Positions 30,298-41,229 of a stretch of 64,000 bases of DNA are shown here, in pieces. The notes below the pieces were generated by a model, which had not been told where the DNA came from, made no database searches, and saw nothing but the letters and a program-made list of their open reading frames with translations. Position 1 is the stretch's first letter. Every line of letters begins with the position of its first letter. The stretch is from NCBI GenBank assembly GCA_012845835.1, contig JABAKD010000016.1, positions 2,288,359-2,352,358 of the forward strand, in the 5' to 3' direction. Source of the stretch: Undaria pinnatifida (lineage: Eukaryota; Sar; Phaeophyceae; Laminariales; Alariaceae). Made by a program: the position numbers and the translations under genes.

Positions 30298-31269
30298 AAG
30301 GGGGTGCGGGGTCGAGGAGACCACCCCGTAACGGGGACACCGCCTTTGGAGGGGTCGGTCGGTCGATTCTTCTGAGCGGTGAAGGCCCCGGATAAGTTCG
30401 CCAACCGTGGCTGGCTAGACTCTTCCGCGGGTGTCGACGCGGCCTTGGAGATGGTTCTCTTTTGCAGGCCGGATATCCACTCCAGCAGAGGTTGGACAAC
30501 AAGAGCGGACAAGGCCAAAGCCGCACTCGGATGGTAGAGTGTTTCGCAAGCCGTTGCGTAGGTCACCCCCCCACGGCAGTGTATGTGTGAGGCGGGGTGG
30601 TCGAGGGAAGGTGGGGTAGGGCCTGGGGTCAATAGTTCGCGAGACGTTGTGTTGTACACGATGCTTTGCGATTTGATTTCGGTCGTGCTGGGACGTTAGT
30701 GTGGGAGCCTTCGACCGCTTGACCGCGAAGCGCTGTGTTCAACGTAGCGTTTTGTGACATGACACAGGATTTTTCAACGACCAACGCGGAAAAGCGACAG
30801 TGCCAAGGATGTGTACTTAAAAAAGCGGTAACTGCTGATACAGAGCTAAATGCTACCTACTGTGCTGTGTTCTACGACCGGACGAAAGACAGTATCTGGT
30901 AGAAAATATGTTCAACTCACAGCTTACGACGTACTTTTCAACCAATACTTGTTTGCTGTATGCGGAGGCTTGACGCGGATTTTCACTTGAGTTTAGATTC
31001 AATTTTTTTTGGGTTTTGGACTGATGCTGGAGTTATCGTGGTAAGACGATGGTTTTATTCTTGATCTAACATGCGGTGGGCGTGCTTTGTCATGTGCCGA
31101 GCAGGAGGGGAATTGATTGTACTCGGGCACACGACAAATGTATGGTCCATCGCATATTACGGAGTTTTTGCTTTTGCGTTGTGCATGGAGAGGTGTGAGG
31201 TAAAGATGGCCGTGAACTAGTTGAATGCCTTGTTCGCCGCGCAAGGGGCGGTGAATGAATTATTCAGCG
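30298..31269. other. gene-free or uncertain
   Basis: 30195-30659 is open on the minus strand (SALVVQPLLEWISGLQKRT), but no family is recognised and it overlaps the plus-strand candidate. 30660-31269 shows nothing. Confidence 0.35.
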
Positions 31270-31526
31270 GACTGATTCTACGTTAGCCCCCCCCCAAAAA
31301 AACCAGCGATTTTCTTTCACGAACGCTTCATGGCTGCTCGGCACGAGGAAGGATGCCACGAAATGCATATATTCGCATATTTTCTTGTTTTGCACGAAGG
31401 ACTATCAAACGACGACGTCGGGGTGGCAAGAGGCACCGTATTTCAGGAGATACGACCGGGAGCTGGTTTCAAAACCGGCGATTTCGGGAAAGACAAGTTG
31501 GGTGGGCTACTACCGTAGAACGACTC
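31270..31526 (+). mobile_element. TIR family A element, intact copy
   Basis: About 257 bp with ends GACTGATTCTACGTTAGCCC and GGGTGGGCTACTACCGTAGA plus ACGACTC. The interior matches 19940-20207: CAGCGATTTTCTTTCACGAA, GGACTATC, GACGTCGGGGTGG and GGGAGCTGGTTTCAAAACCG. Non-coding MITE. Confidence 0.75.
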
Positions 31527-31899
31527 GGCGTGCGTTGCAAACAATGAGTGAGTGCGTGACGCCGTCGATACCCACCGTTTGGACAAAAGAGATGTGCCGC
31601 TCACTACATGATGACTAGACTACAACATGCTGATGATCTGGAGTTGGTGAGAGTGACGAGAGAAACCAGTCGGCACCCAAACAGATTCCACCCCGGCAGG
31701 TGGGGTTTGGCTCAGACCGAGCGTCTGCGTGCTGCTGTCCTTCAGTGTTGTTTGACTTGTATCTCGGTCTTGCAGTTTGTGACCATAATAGTATTGAAGT
31801 ATTCTTCGGTAGTCCCCCCAGCCTTTCTTTAACGAAATCGCCGGTTTTGAAACCAGCTCCTGGCCGTATCTCCTGAAATACGGGGCCCCTACCCACACC

Positions 31900-32168
31900 T
31901 GTTAAATTGAAGGTGGGGGACACAGAGTGCCCCCTGCAGGCCTGCCAATTGAGCAGGTCCTCGGAGAGTACTCACTTTCGTTGCTTCGTAAAGATGTAGC
32001 TTTATTCGTTTCCACCAGAGCCCGGGATAGCTTCTGAGATCGGAGGCACGTGCCTCCGACCTACTTCCTAACTTTCCCGAATATAAAACGCCAACTTTAT
32101 CATACGAAACCCATCCAAGTGATCTCAAATTCGGATACTTACAGGCCTTTCGAGGCCGTATCTTAACA
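31900..32168 (-). mobile_element. TRIM 3' LTR
   Basis: 269 bp bounded by TGTTAA...TTAACA, nearly identical to 32399-32667. In the element's own (minus) orientation it is preceded by a purine tract AGGGTGGG. The flank CACC at 31896-31899 repeats at 32668-32671: a 4 bp target-site duplication. Confidence 0.85.
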
Positions 32169-32335
32169 CTAGCCCACCCTGATGAGTCGCACATGCAGAA
32201 ATATGGGAGATTCGGGGAAACTTCGGTTCTACGAACTAGACCATGAATCGAAGATGCGGCTCCTCAAAACCCACTCCCACACCTTTAACCGTCTGGCTAT
32301 GGAGCCAGGAACACGCGAAGAAAAGCAGTAGAAAA
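32169..32335 (-). mobile_element. TRIM internal region
   Basis: 167 bp non-coding. It matches the 3' internal end of the gypsy-like element at 22494-22640 (GATGAGTCGCAYA, CTACGAACTAGACCATGA, TCAAAACCCACTCCCACACC, TGGCTATGGAGCCAGGAACA), so the TRIM is a deletion derivative of that family. Confidence 0.8.
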
Positions 32336-32396
32336 CGCATGGATTCGAAACCCATTGTTATTTCACGCGCAGGTTCGTGTCCTGCCGTCGACGCCA
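32336..32396 (+). other. tRNA-Ser(CGA)-derived extended primer-binding site
   Basis: On the plus strand this reads as the 3' ~60 nt of a tRNA-Ser. It has an anticodon arm with loop TTCGAAA (anticodon CGA), a long variable region, a T arm GCAGG-TTCGTGT-CCTGC, the acceptor strand GTCGACG and CCA at 32394-32396, two bases from the LTR. In the element's orientation this is the complement of the tRNA directly after the 5' LTR, as a primer-binding site must be, but three times the usual 18 nt. The CCA, not encoded in eukaryotic tRNA genes, points to copying from a mature tRNA. Confidence 0.75.
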
Positions 32397-32398
32397 CA

Positions 32399-32667
32399 TG
32401 TTAAATTAAAGGTGGGGGACACAGAGTGCCCCCTGCAGGCCTGCCAATTGAGCAGGTCCTCGGAGAGTACTCACTTTCGTTGCTTCGTAAAGATGTAGCT
32501 TTATTCGTTTCCACCAGAGCCCGGGATAGCTTCTGAGATCGGAGGCACGTGCCTCCGATCTACTTCCTAACTTTCCCGAATATAAAACGCCAACTTTATC
32601 ATACGAAACCCATCCAAGTGATATCAAATTCGGATACTTACAGGCCTTTCGAGGCCGTATCTTAACA
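32399..32667 (-). mobile_element. TRIM 5' LTR
   Basis: 269 bp, nearly identical to 31900-32168, differing at a few positions (for example TTAAATTAAAGG against TTAAATTGAAGG). High LTR identity means a fairly recent insertion. Confidence 0.85.
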
Positions 32668-32947
32668 CACCGACGTCATCATTCGATAGTCCTTCCTTCG
32701 CAAACAAGAAAATTCGTGAAGATGTTTTCTTCATAGCATCGAGAAAGAGGCACGTGCCTCCGATCTACTTTTCTAACTTTCCCGAATATAAAACGCCAAC
32801 CTAATCATACGAAACCCATCCAAATGATCTCAAATTCGGATACTTACAGGCCTTTCGAGGCCGTATCTTAACACACCGACGTCATCGTTCGATAGTCCTT
32901 CCTTCGCAAACAAGAAAATTCGTGAAGATGTTTTCTTCATAGCATCC
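32540..32947. repeat. ~205 bp tandem duplication across the LTR/target junction
   Basis: The unit comprises the last ~125 bp of the LTR (from GGCACGTGCCTCCGATCTAC) plus 73 bp of family A sequence (CGACGTCATC...CATAGCATC). It occurs at 32540-32740 and 32745-32947. It must postdate the TRIM insertion. Confidence 0.8.
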
Positions 32948-33157
32948 TTTCTCGTGTCGAGCGGCCATGAAACGTTCGTTCAACAAAATTGCTGGTTTTG
33001 GGCGGGTACTACAGTAAAATCAATCTATTACAGTTCGCGGCATCACTCAAGGCAACAATAAAATTTATTTAGACGAAAATAAGAGCATGGGCTCTTTCGT
33101 ACTGCAAATAAATTATGTAGGACACACGCCCTGCCTTACATGAAAATTCCAACCTCA

Positions 33158-33437
33158 GACGCATGCTACAACGATAGAAGTAGCGCTTTTCGTCTGAACT
33201 GTTTTCTGAATGACAAGGCCTGAACTTATTAACCCAAAATCGTCTGAAAAAATAGGCCATTTCTTTTTGCACGATTTCTCGTCGTGTACCTCGGCCATGG
33301 GATTTTTTTCATCCGGTACGTACATGGCAGTTTTTTTTCTTTTTTTTTTCTCTCGAAATCACTTTTTGGTTTTAAGCTCCCAAATTGAGGGGTAGTGTTG
33401 GAAAAAACAGTGGTGCACCTCCATCGTTGCACGCGTC
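33158..33437 (+). mobile_element. TIR family B element
   Basis: 280 bp; ends GACGCATGCTACAACGATAG and CACCTCCATCGTTGCACGCG plus TC. The interior shares TTAACCCAAAATCGTCTGAA, GATTTCTCGTCGTGTACCTC, TTTTTCATCCGGTA and AAGCTCCCAAATTGAGGGGT with 27141-27415. Confidence 0.75.
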
Positions 33438-34184
33438 CTATACTATAATCAAGATATAAGAGATTCTTCACTGGGGCGTCGCATACTGTTTACGATTATC
33501 AGTAGCCACCTATCCGCCTCTGCGCTGATTGGGGGGGGCGGGGGGGACGTGTTGACAAGGTGAGAGGCAGCAACAACAACGTTTTCCATACCTACATGCG
33601 CTGTTGTTGCATGAGCCTCTAAAACCCAGTGCATGCCTACTCGTAGTTCTTTTTAGTTTTCTCCTTTGAGTTACGCGTATATGTTCCTTTTTGAAGTATT
33701 TGCTTTGCGTTAACATCAATACCCCCATCGTTTTGATTTACCTTTCCTTGCTGTCTTGCTTCACAGGCATCACCACCAACCACCAGTTGTTTCGTCGACC
33801 GCCACAACAAAAAGCCCAACTCTCTAAACGACAAGCATGGTTGCCGCACAGGTCGGCGTGCAAAACGAGTACAACAAAGTTAAAGGTTTTCCCACTCTTT
33901 TTATTAGTAGCAAAATACCAGGGTACCCGGTAGCAGCGCCCATCAATCAATCAATCAGTCAAGAGGCCCATCAATCAATCAATCAAACACCAAACAAAGA
34001 CAAAAACAACTCATGAAACAACCACACCTTAACTTTCAAGCCTCCAGTACCGCATTGGGGGTTCCCCTTGCCCAGCTCTAACGACTCCAGTGCCGGTTCT
34101 TTATAGTGCCTATCGCCGGCGAAGTCGCTTGGCACAACTGGAACCCGTTGCGCTTATAGTCTAAGTAGTAGTACCAGAAGTATT
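33438..34184. repeat. gene-free; (CAAT)n blocks
   Basis: 33946-33990 contains two blocks of CCATCAATCAATCAATCA. 34095-34145 carries the AAGTCGCTTGGCACAACTGG motif of the GTGCCGGT dispersed family. No gene seen. Confidence 0.5.
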
Positions 34185-34469
34185 GACTCGTGTTACGATA
34201 GAGTTGCGCCACTTTTCTTCTGAGGTTCCTCAGTTTGAGAGCTCAAGGCATGTCCCTCCCAAAAACTGATTTGGAGAAGAATCAAAACTGCTACGTACGA
34301 GTACCGAATGAAAAACCCCATGACCCCTGCTCGTAGGCACACAGCAAGAACCGCGCAAACAAAAAAATGACCTATTTTCCGACGATTTTGGACCAAGGAG
34401 CCTCGTCATTCAGAAACAAAAAGCCACAAAAGGGTAGACTATCTCTAGACTAAAGTAGTAGCACGCGTC
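34185..34469 (-). mobile_element. TIR family B element, inverted copy
   Basis: 285 bp; ends GACTCGTGTTACGATAGAGT and TAGTAGCACGCGTC. Internal blocks are the complements of family B (ATTTTCCGACGATTTTGG, AACTGATTTGGA), placing it in the opposite orientation to 33158-33437. Confidence 0.7.
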
Positions 34470-37400
34470 ATTTTCGATACTAAAGCTACGGTAACAGTGC
34501 TGGTGTCCGGTATACCGCCCAGGCATTGTTGGCGGGCATGTACTGGCGCAACAGGGAGACCACCACTGCATAATGCATGCCTTATCCTGATTGCCACTAT
34601 TATAGACTAAATACCCAGAGTGCCGAAGGAATGGGGTGAGGAAAGGAAGGCAGCTATTAATAGCAGCGGCGCCGCACCAACTACAGCAGGTAGGTAGTTA
34701 CAGCGGCAGAACTCGTAGTAGTAGCAAACAAATTTAACAGGTACAAGGTAGGTAGATACATAGAGGACACTGTAACACCTGTCGTCGCTAAAGGGACTCG
34801 CCAGGTTACTTGCCACTAGACTGTCAACTTGACAAAAATGCATGTATGGGTGTGTGCTCTGGCTTCAGCCCGCTCAAAAGTTGTCCCTATTTTTTTGCGT
34901 CGGTTGGACAAAAAAACTCGCATTCGCTGGAAATGATATTACGTGGTTGCGAGAGGTATTGTATGGCGGTGGGCAGGTAGGGAACCAGGTAGACAGGCAC
35001 GCATTGTAAATATTAGCCACAACATAAATCCCAGTTACAGTGGGAAACTCGTATTCGCTCGAAATATTTCACCTGGTACGTATCATTAGTATCAATAGTA
35101 GGTATAGGTGGAGGGAAGGCACGCTAGGGAGGCAGGACAGTTAGCCTAAGGTTGTTGTATTTCATTGATCCTTCGGTCGCTCGAGACGCACGCACAAAGC
35201 CGACGTCACCATCAACAAACCAGATCGCCCAAGAGCCCAACCACGATCGTCTACAGTGCGTTTCAGAACGAACGATCAGACCATCAATAATCTAACCTCA
35301 GCGTTTCGAGCTGTGAACGCCCCAAAACCAAACAAACCTTACCCCCGCACCACTCACCCCCCGTACGCAAAATCACACCAATGTTCGTATCCAAAACGTG
35401 CCGAAAAGAAAACAAGGCGTGCCGAAGATCCAAAAGATATACGCAGCCGTCATTCAACGGTAGCGCTGCGCCGTAGTAGTAAATACTGATGAGTTCCTAC
35501 CGGCGCGAAGCAGAACAACGTCTGTCATTTATAGATCGCTACGTGTGAATACACATTATTATTTCATAAGAACTCTCATTTTTTTTTTCGCTGCGAGCGT
35601 TGTCGTCGTCATCATCATCATCATACTCGCAGCAGTACATCAGCATGCGCGCAGCAAGCAAAAAGCGGCACAGCAGACAGACACCTGCCGTCACATCATC
35701 ATCGTATCTCTTCTCCCATGGAATAAAAAAAGCCGTCGTCAAAAAAACAAACACAAAAAAAAGGGCGGAGCCGCTCATCAGAATGTTACGATCCGCGAAA
35801 ATGCCACCCACGCCCCGCAACTGCCCGTGTCTGGCCCTCCCCCCCCTTCACCCACCAAAATCTAACCCGCCTCAAGGCAGAGTGGAGCCAGCGAGCCTAG
35901 GTATACAGCTTGCCTACGTTCGAACCTGGACAAGGGCATCCGCTAAGAATGCCCCTCTCCGTCCCCCTACCCCCTTCCCTCACGCACGCCTCGGTCGCAC
36001 GAAAAAAAACAAAATACTTCCCAAAAAAGCCATCCGGAATTACTAGTAAAAAAAAAAACGAAACAGGAAAAAACTAGTGCACATCAAAAGTGACCCACCC
36101 ATTCAAAACGTGCCACAACATTAATTAGTAGCCACGCTCCTTTTGCTCCCGTGCCTCCCTTTCGCCCCCCCCCCCCCCCCCCCCACCCCCCCCCCAACCC
36201 CCTGCCCCCACACTATCAAGAAAAATCCCGACGTCTCTCCACAACACCTCCCTCCTTACCCAGGGCACTGCCAAATCGTCGCCAACCATCACCGTCTGTT
36301 TGCAAATCTCGCTTTTTTTTTTTCAAAACGCATCAATTTCCAAAACACTCTTGAAGGGAAGGAAAAGGGGAAGGAAAAAGGGAAACGTGGTCTCTGCAAG
36401 CTCCAAATGTTCAAATATTCCGGGATCCGCCTTATCCCCCCCCCCCCCCTCCTACCCGCTTCCCCTAATCAAAAACTCCCCGCTTGCGGCGTCGGCCGCG
36501 TTTAACCCTCCCAGGAATTGAATTTCACTCGCCTATATATCTCCATAATAACCCCCCCCTTTAAGCCTCCCTCATTTTGACTAGGCCCACAAATACAACC
36601 TCAAAAAGACAGCCAAATAGAGAGCGCGCGCGAGACGGTCAGCAGATGACGCCCTGTCAAGAAAGCAACCCACGAAAAAGCGGTCCGCGCCAAAGGCGGG
36701 GGGGGGGGAGGAGACCGAAGACAACAAAAATAAAACACTGTACTGAAAACATCGTACTGTACTGAACTGCTGTACCGCACCGTGATGGACAGTTACTGTA
36801 GCCGTCACTGGTATTTTATAGCCGTCACAAAAAACAAACGGGGCCGCCGGTCAGTGGTCGATTTACTCAACACACCCACCACCGCTGCGTGAGCATTTTC
36901 GCTTGTGTGTTTTTCTCTCTCATACCCATAGGGGTCCCATCAGCCAAGACATGCACACTTACTCTACTTTTTTGCTCTTGCTACAGCCACAGCCACAGCT
37001 ACCGCCTTCCCCTAATCGAACCCCAACCCCGTTCTGCTTGTCTTGACGAAAATCCAACACAGACGATCTGCTTGCTGTTAGTAACGAAAAACCAACGAAC
37101 GATTTGATTGCTTTGACGACACTAACGCACGTCTTTAGCTTTTACCGCCTCCCTCCCCGGGGATCCACATTACCCCCGGGGGGGAACGCATCAGCCCCCC
37201 CCCTCCCCCCCCTCCCCCCCCCCCCCCTCCTCCAGGGTGCCATCAACGGGACGGGAATGCGGGAAAACGAACCTCCCATTCTTTTTCACGACCCGCCCAC
37301 AAAATACACGGAAAATTGAGACGTTCGGTTGGGACTGAGACAACGGGAAAAGGATGAGGGGGGGGAGAGGTCGACCCGACAAAAAACGGGGAAAAAAAAG

Positions 37401-38260
37401 AGGAGAAAAATAAGATAAGGTGGCCCTACCCCCCCTCCCCTTCTCTCCCCCCCCCCCCCACCGCGCGCGCAGATTTAAGGGGAAGCACGGTCCCCCCTGT
37501 TGAACCAACAGCAGCCGAGTGCAACTGTACAGAAAACGAAAAAACAGTCCTCATCCACCCAGCGAGAGATTTTTTTCCCAAACGCAAGACTGTGCACACA
37601 ACACGCCCCCCCCCTCCCCCCCCCCCCCCCGGCCTTCGCCCCGCCCACAACCGCTGACCCCCCCCCCCCCCCGCCTCCCATCTTCAGCCCATCCTCTCCT
37701 ACTATTCTCCACCTCATCGAGCAGCCAAAGATCGACAATGGGTAAAAACGAAATTGGGCTGAGGAGGAGGCGTGGGGGGGGGGGGGGGGGGGGAGCGGGG
37801 CTGGGGGCCCCCATCATCATACTCTTAGGATTGGGATAGGGGGGGGGGGGCAAGGGACAGGGGGGGATAGGGGAGGGGCTTTCCCAACGCGCTACACGAC
37901 GAATATAACCCTCAAAGCCAAGCAATCGCTGGCTTCTTACGTCACGAGATGACGCAGCCCTTCTTGCCCTTCTTCTTCTTCATCTTCCTTTGGTTTTGCT
38001 CTAGCACACACCGAATCGCTCCGTCGAACACCTGTTCATCATCAAAACGTCAGCGCAGGGGGCGGGGGGGGGGGGGGGGCAACAAGAAGGTCAACACAAG
38101 GAGGGAAAAACGGGGGAGGGCGAAAGGTCAACACAAGGGGGAACAAAATGGCTAATACTACATGAACCCGCGGTGGCAGGTGGCATCAGACGAGAGAACT
38201 GGCACACACCGCAGGAGTCTGGTTGAGTAAGCACGTACCAGGTATATTATAGGATTCGAC
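34470..38260. repeat. gene-free region rich in C and G homopolymers
   Basis: Long C runs at about 36167-36203, 36438-36449, 37195-37230, 37446-37460, 37606-37675; G runs at about 36700, 37771-37800, 37839-37848 and 38056-38080. Open frames here are proline-rich by-products on one strand and glycine-rich on the other. I recognise no exon. Confidence 0.5.
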
Positions 38261-38263
38261 AGG

Positions 38264-38345
38264 GGGGGCGGGGGCGTACTCATTTATTTCTTGCCTTCAG
38301 TCGTTTGGCTATTGACCACGCATCCCTTTCGAGACGGAGCACCGA
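38264..38345 (-). repeat. poly-C-tailed repeat, inverted copy
   Basis: On the minus strand: GGTGCTCCGTCTCGAAAGGG, ATGCGTGGTCAATAGCC, AAACGACTGAAGGCAAG, AATGAGTACGCCCCCGCCCC. This is the best match to the family consensus. Confidence 0.7.
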
Positions 38346-39270
38346 CAGAGGGGTTGGGGGGGGGAGCAATACAAGGAAAAAAACTGACAACTAAACAATT
38401 CGAAGGCGGCATCATGCAGACGAGATACCCAGCAGGCCACAGAAGTCTGACTCAGTGACAGCACTTGACAAGGGGAGGGGGCGGGGGGATGGTGGCCTGC
38501 TATCGCTCATGGCACATCTCTCGTGGCGCCTACCGTGCCCCTTGAGTATGCCTCATAGATAACCTGGTAAAAAGCTCATAAAAGAGTGTCCGTACTGCTG
38601 CAGCATCTGATTGATATCGCTTCTAGTACCTCGCTAATGCTATCAAGTGCCTCTAGTACCCCGCTAATGCTATCTAGTACTCCGCTATGTTACTGCCAAA
38701 ATGCCTCATCGACAGCCCCAGTAATTTACACATTAATAGTGCCTTCACTGCTATACGCAGTGTACCGTGTTGACAGGGCCTCTTATCAACAGCAGTGCAC
38801 CGTCATGCACGCTATAACACCGCCTTTATCGCTGTACCAGTGCCCCAACGCCAATGGTTTTCATGTCCCATAAAGGCTATCAACAGTGCCACATTGTTAA
38901 GTGTCTCTGGTGCCCGGTTCATAGCGCCGCTGATGCCCCATCGACATCGCCTCTATTGCCCGATGACATCGTCTGTCAACGCTAGACAATTGGGGGTCAA
39001 AAATAAACTTTCTTTTGCGAGACTCCAGGCTGAAGCCTGGAGACCTTACTGTTGTGACCCATTCATAGCGCCCCTCAGTTATTTCTTCTGCTTTGGGGTT
39101 CTCAAAAGCCTGTCTTGCAACTTCGACTAAAAGCGAGAAAACCACGACAAATAACGACAGTGCCTTTATTTCTAGAGTGTCCCATCAATAGTGCCTCCAT
39201 ATAGCCATGTGCATAGTGCCCCTAGCGCCCCATCGGTAGTGCCCCTAGCCTTTCACTTTTTCTCAGTATT
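38346..39270. repeat. GTGCC-rich dispersed repeat
   Basis: Many short phrases of the type AGTGCCTCTAGTACC, ATAGTGCCCCTAGCGCCCC and CGCCTCTATTGCCC form irregular tandem copies (38630-39250), continuing at 39500-39540 and 39690-39770. A small hairpin (CCAGGCTGAAGCCTGG) lies at 39027-39042. Confidence 0.45.
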
Positions 39271-39271
39271 T

Positions 39272-39420
39272 TGGCATCCTCCGGCGGATGGAGGAAAAAA
39301 GGCAAGATAAAGATAACTCTCACCACACTTTCGCGTATTTTCAACCACGTCGTGTGTCAAGTTCACCCAATTGCATATTAGCAATCCAGCCCCAGCTGGC
39401 GTGTCCTTCAGTTCCCGTGG
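39272..39420 (+). repeat. CCGGCGGATGG repeat, copy 1
   Basis: Shares CTCCGGCGGATGG, CTCACCACACTT, CGTCGTGTGTCAA, CAATCCAGC and GCTGGCGTGTCCTTCA with 39838-39970, and in inverted form with 45262-45395. Confidence 0.7.
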
Positions 39421-39581
39421 TTGCGACAGCGCGAGCTGTCCCTACCGGTGGTCCTCATTGCCATTCATCAGCGCAAGCGGCCGTTGTGTAGAACTAGTAC
39501 CTATTGATAGTGCCTCTACGATAGTGCCCCGTTCATACCTTGTGTACTGCTGTAATCTAGACTCGTGTGATTGTTCCCTGA

Positions 39582-39665
39582 CACACTCGGTAACGCACGC
39601 GATCGGAGTATCGCACACAGGTTTCAAATATGAGTTTCGACGAAATTTTCCATCTCACAGACGTA
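39582..39665 (-). repeat. dispersed repeat S2, partial copy
   Basis: Plus strand reads CACGCGATCGGAGTATCGCA and ATATGAGTTTCGACGAAATT, the complement of the S2 core. Confidence 0.7.
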
Positions 39666-39796
39666 AGTGTCTTCTAATTTTCATCACAATAACAGCGCCC
39701 TAGTGTCCCTCCCGCAAATGGTGCCTCTATTAACAGTGCCCTACAAACAGTGTCCTGCCGCAACAATTACCCCGCCCTAAATATAAAAAAATCCAC

Positions 39797-39826
39797 GACT
39801 TTTTTTTTTTTTTTTTTTTTTTTTTC
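39797..39826 (+). repeat. poly-T run
   Basis: About 28 T in a row immediately before CCGGCGGATGG repeat copy 2. Confidence 0.9.
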
Positions 39827-39837
39827 CGTTTTTTCTG

Positions 39838-39970
39838 AGTGTTCTCCGGCGGATGGGGAAAAATAAAGCTCAAGCTCACCACACTTCCGCGTGTTTCCAT
39901 ACACGTCGTGTGTCAATTCAACTCAATTGCATTCGCAATCCAGCGCTAGCTGGCGTGTCCTTCAATCCAA
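39838..39970 (+). repeat. CCGGCGGATGG repeat, copy 2
   Basis: See 39272-39420; about 560 bp downstream in the same orientation. Confidence 0.7.
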
Positions 39971-40334
39971 GACTGTTCCAAAAAACGTGGGAACGGTTTC
40001 AAAGAAAATTCCAAGAATTTTGTCCCAGAAAAAACGTAGGTGTCCTTCTAAAGCGCCGAGGCGCATACACGCCGGACGCCACAACACACAACAAAGAAAC
40101 AAGGGTACGACACCACACGTGAAATGAAGGTGCGTGTTAACCCGTCCGCCCAACCCACGTCAGAGCGACCCAAACCAAAACGCTTGCTGCGGGTCCCCAT
40201 CACACAACCCGCCCATGATATAATAGCATCGTGGCCATTCCCCGCCCCCCCGCCCTTTGCGCGCAAACAGCAATAGTGCCTCCTCCCCTCCCCCCCCCTC
40301 TTCGCGGGCAAACAATATTGCCCTCCCCCCCCGT

Positions 40335-40491
40335 GCTCCGCCTCCAAGGGGATGTGTGGACAACGCTTAAATGACTGATACGCACCAAATGAGTGAGACC
40401 CCCCCCCTCCCTCCCTGTTCCATCCCCAAAGGGATGCATGGTCAATGGTTCAACGACTAAGGCACGCAATAACTGAGTGCGCCCCCCCCCT
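40335..40491 (+). repeat. two tandem poly-C-tailed repeats
   Basis: 40335-40403 (GTGCTCCGCCTCCAAGGGGA ... AATGAGTGAGACCCCCCCC) and 40424-40491 (CCCCAAAGGGATGCATGGTC ... CTGAGTGCGCCCCCCCCC). Confidence 0.7.
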
Positions 40492-40689
40492 TTTGCTCCT
40501 CTCTCGACTCACAGCATCAACGGTCGGTGATGCCACAAGAGTAGTACTTTTGATATGTACAATATATGAAACGGTAGTATCGACCAATGCACTGCCGCTG
40601 AGGCTTGTCTTGCCGAAAAGCGCATGCCAGTGCAACCCAAATACTTGCACAACAACACAACTCACAGCCCTAACGTTGCTACAGTGGGG

Positions 40690-41200
40690 GTCTCCATATT
40701 GTGCCGGTCCAATAGCGCCTGTTGCTCCTATAGCGCCGGTGAAATCGCTTCGCGCCACTGGAACCCTCTACATTGGTATAAATACCAGTATCAGTACTAT
40801 ACCCAATACTATACCCAAGAGTGCCCGTGTCCCGTATCCTGCCGGTATTGCGGGCTGGGATAATATACCCGCGCTATATGGAAGATCACACACTGCACTA
40901 CCTTTGCAGCAAAACGTCCACCGCTCACCCCCGACGGGTAACATTGATAGTATGGTCGTCCTTCCATACGATACAGCAGTGTACCTGGCATTACATTGTA
41001 CTTCTTTCTTGCTACAGGAGGGCTCCCTCTATAATGCCGGCTGCCTGCTATGGAGCCTGTGAACTCGCGTGGCACAGATACGACCAAGTAAAAGTGGCAG
41101 TGTGCATAGTAGTGCCGGTTGTCGCTACAGCAGTGCCGGCATCTCCGACTCGCACAAAACCGGCGCTATAGAAGGACCACTACAGTACTGTATATCAGGT
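40690..41200 (+). repeat. GTGCCGGT / AAATCGCTTCGCGCC dispersed repeat
   Basis: Contains TATAGCGCCGGTGAAATCGC and TTCGCGCCACTGGAACCCTC, and several GTGCCGGT phrases. Relatives lie at 34095-34145, 46010-46110, 53255-53400 and 61195-61490. Non-coding. Confidence 0.5.
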
Positions 41201-41229
41201 ACAGTATGTGGGTTTTGTAGCCTCGCACG

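Larger units (their letters stand above)
31796..33025 (-). mobile_element. TIR family A element split by a TRIM insertion
   Basis: Inverted relative to 31270-31526. Its two halves are 31796-31899 (ends TTCTTCGGTAGTCCCCCC; CCGGTTTTGAAACCAGCTCC) and 32668-33025 (GACGTCATCATTCGATAGTCC ... ATTTTCTTGTTT ... CGTTTCATGGCCGCTCG ... GGGCGGGTACTACAG). The TRIM sits between them. The right half contains a ~205 bp tandem duplication that includes part of the LTR. Confidence 0.7.

Noticed and set aside
30195-30659. 154-codon minus-strand frame
   Set aside because: No family recognised and it overlaps the end of the better-supported plus-strand candidate; left uncalled.
32336-32396. A stand-alone tRNA-Ser gene
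   Set aside because: Only the 3' part is present, it includes CCA and abuts an LTR; it is a primer-binding site, not a gene.
38897-39145. Minus-strand VEVARQAFENPKAEE resembling the C-terminal helix of a Rho GTPase
   Set aside because: The possible acceptor gives the wrong phase for the donor at 47559, the following sequence lacks a polybasic CaaX end and contains a small palindrome. Similarity is probably chance.
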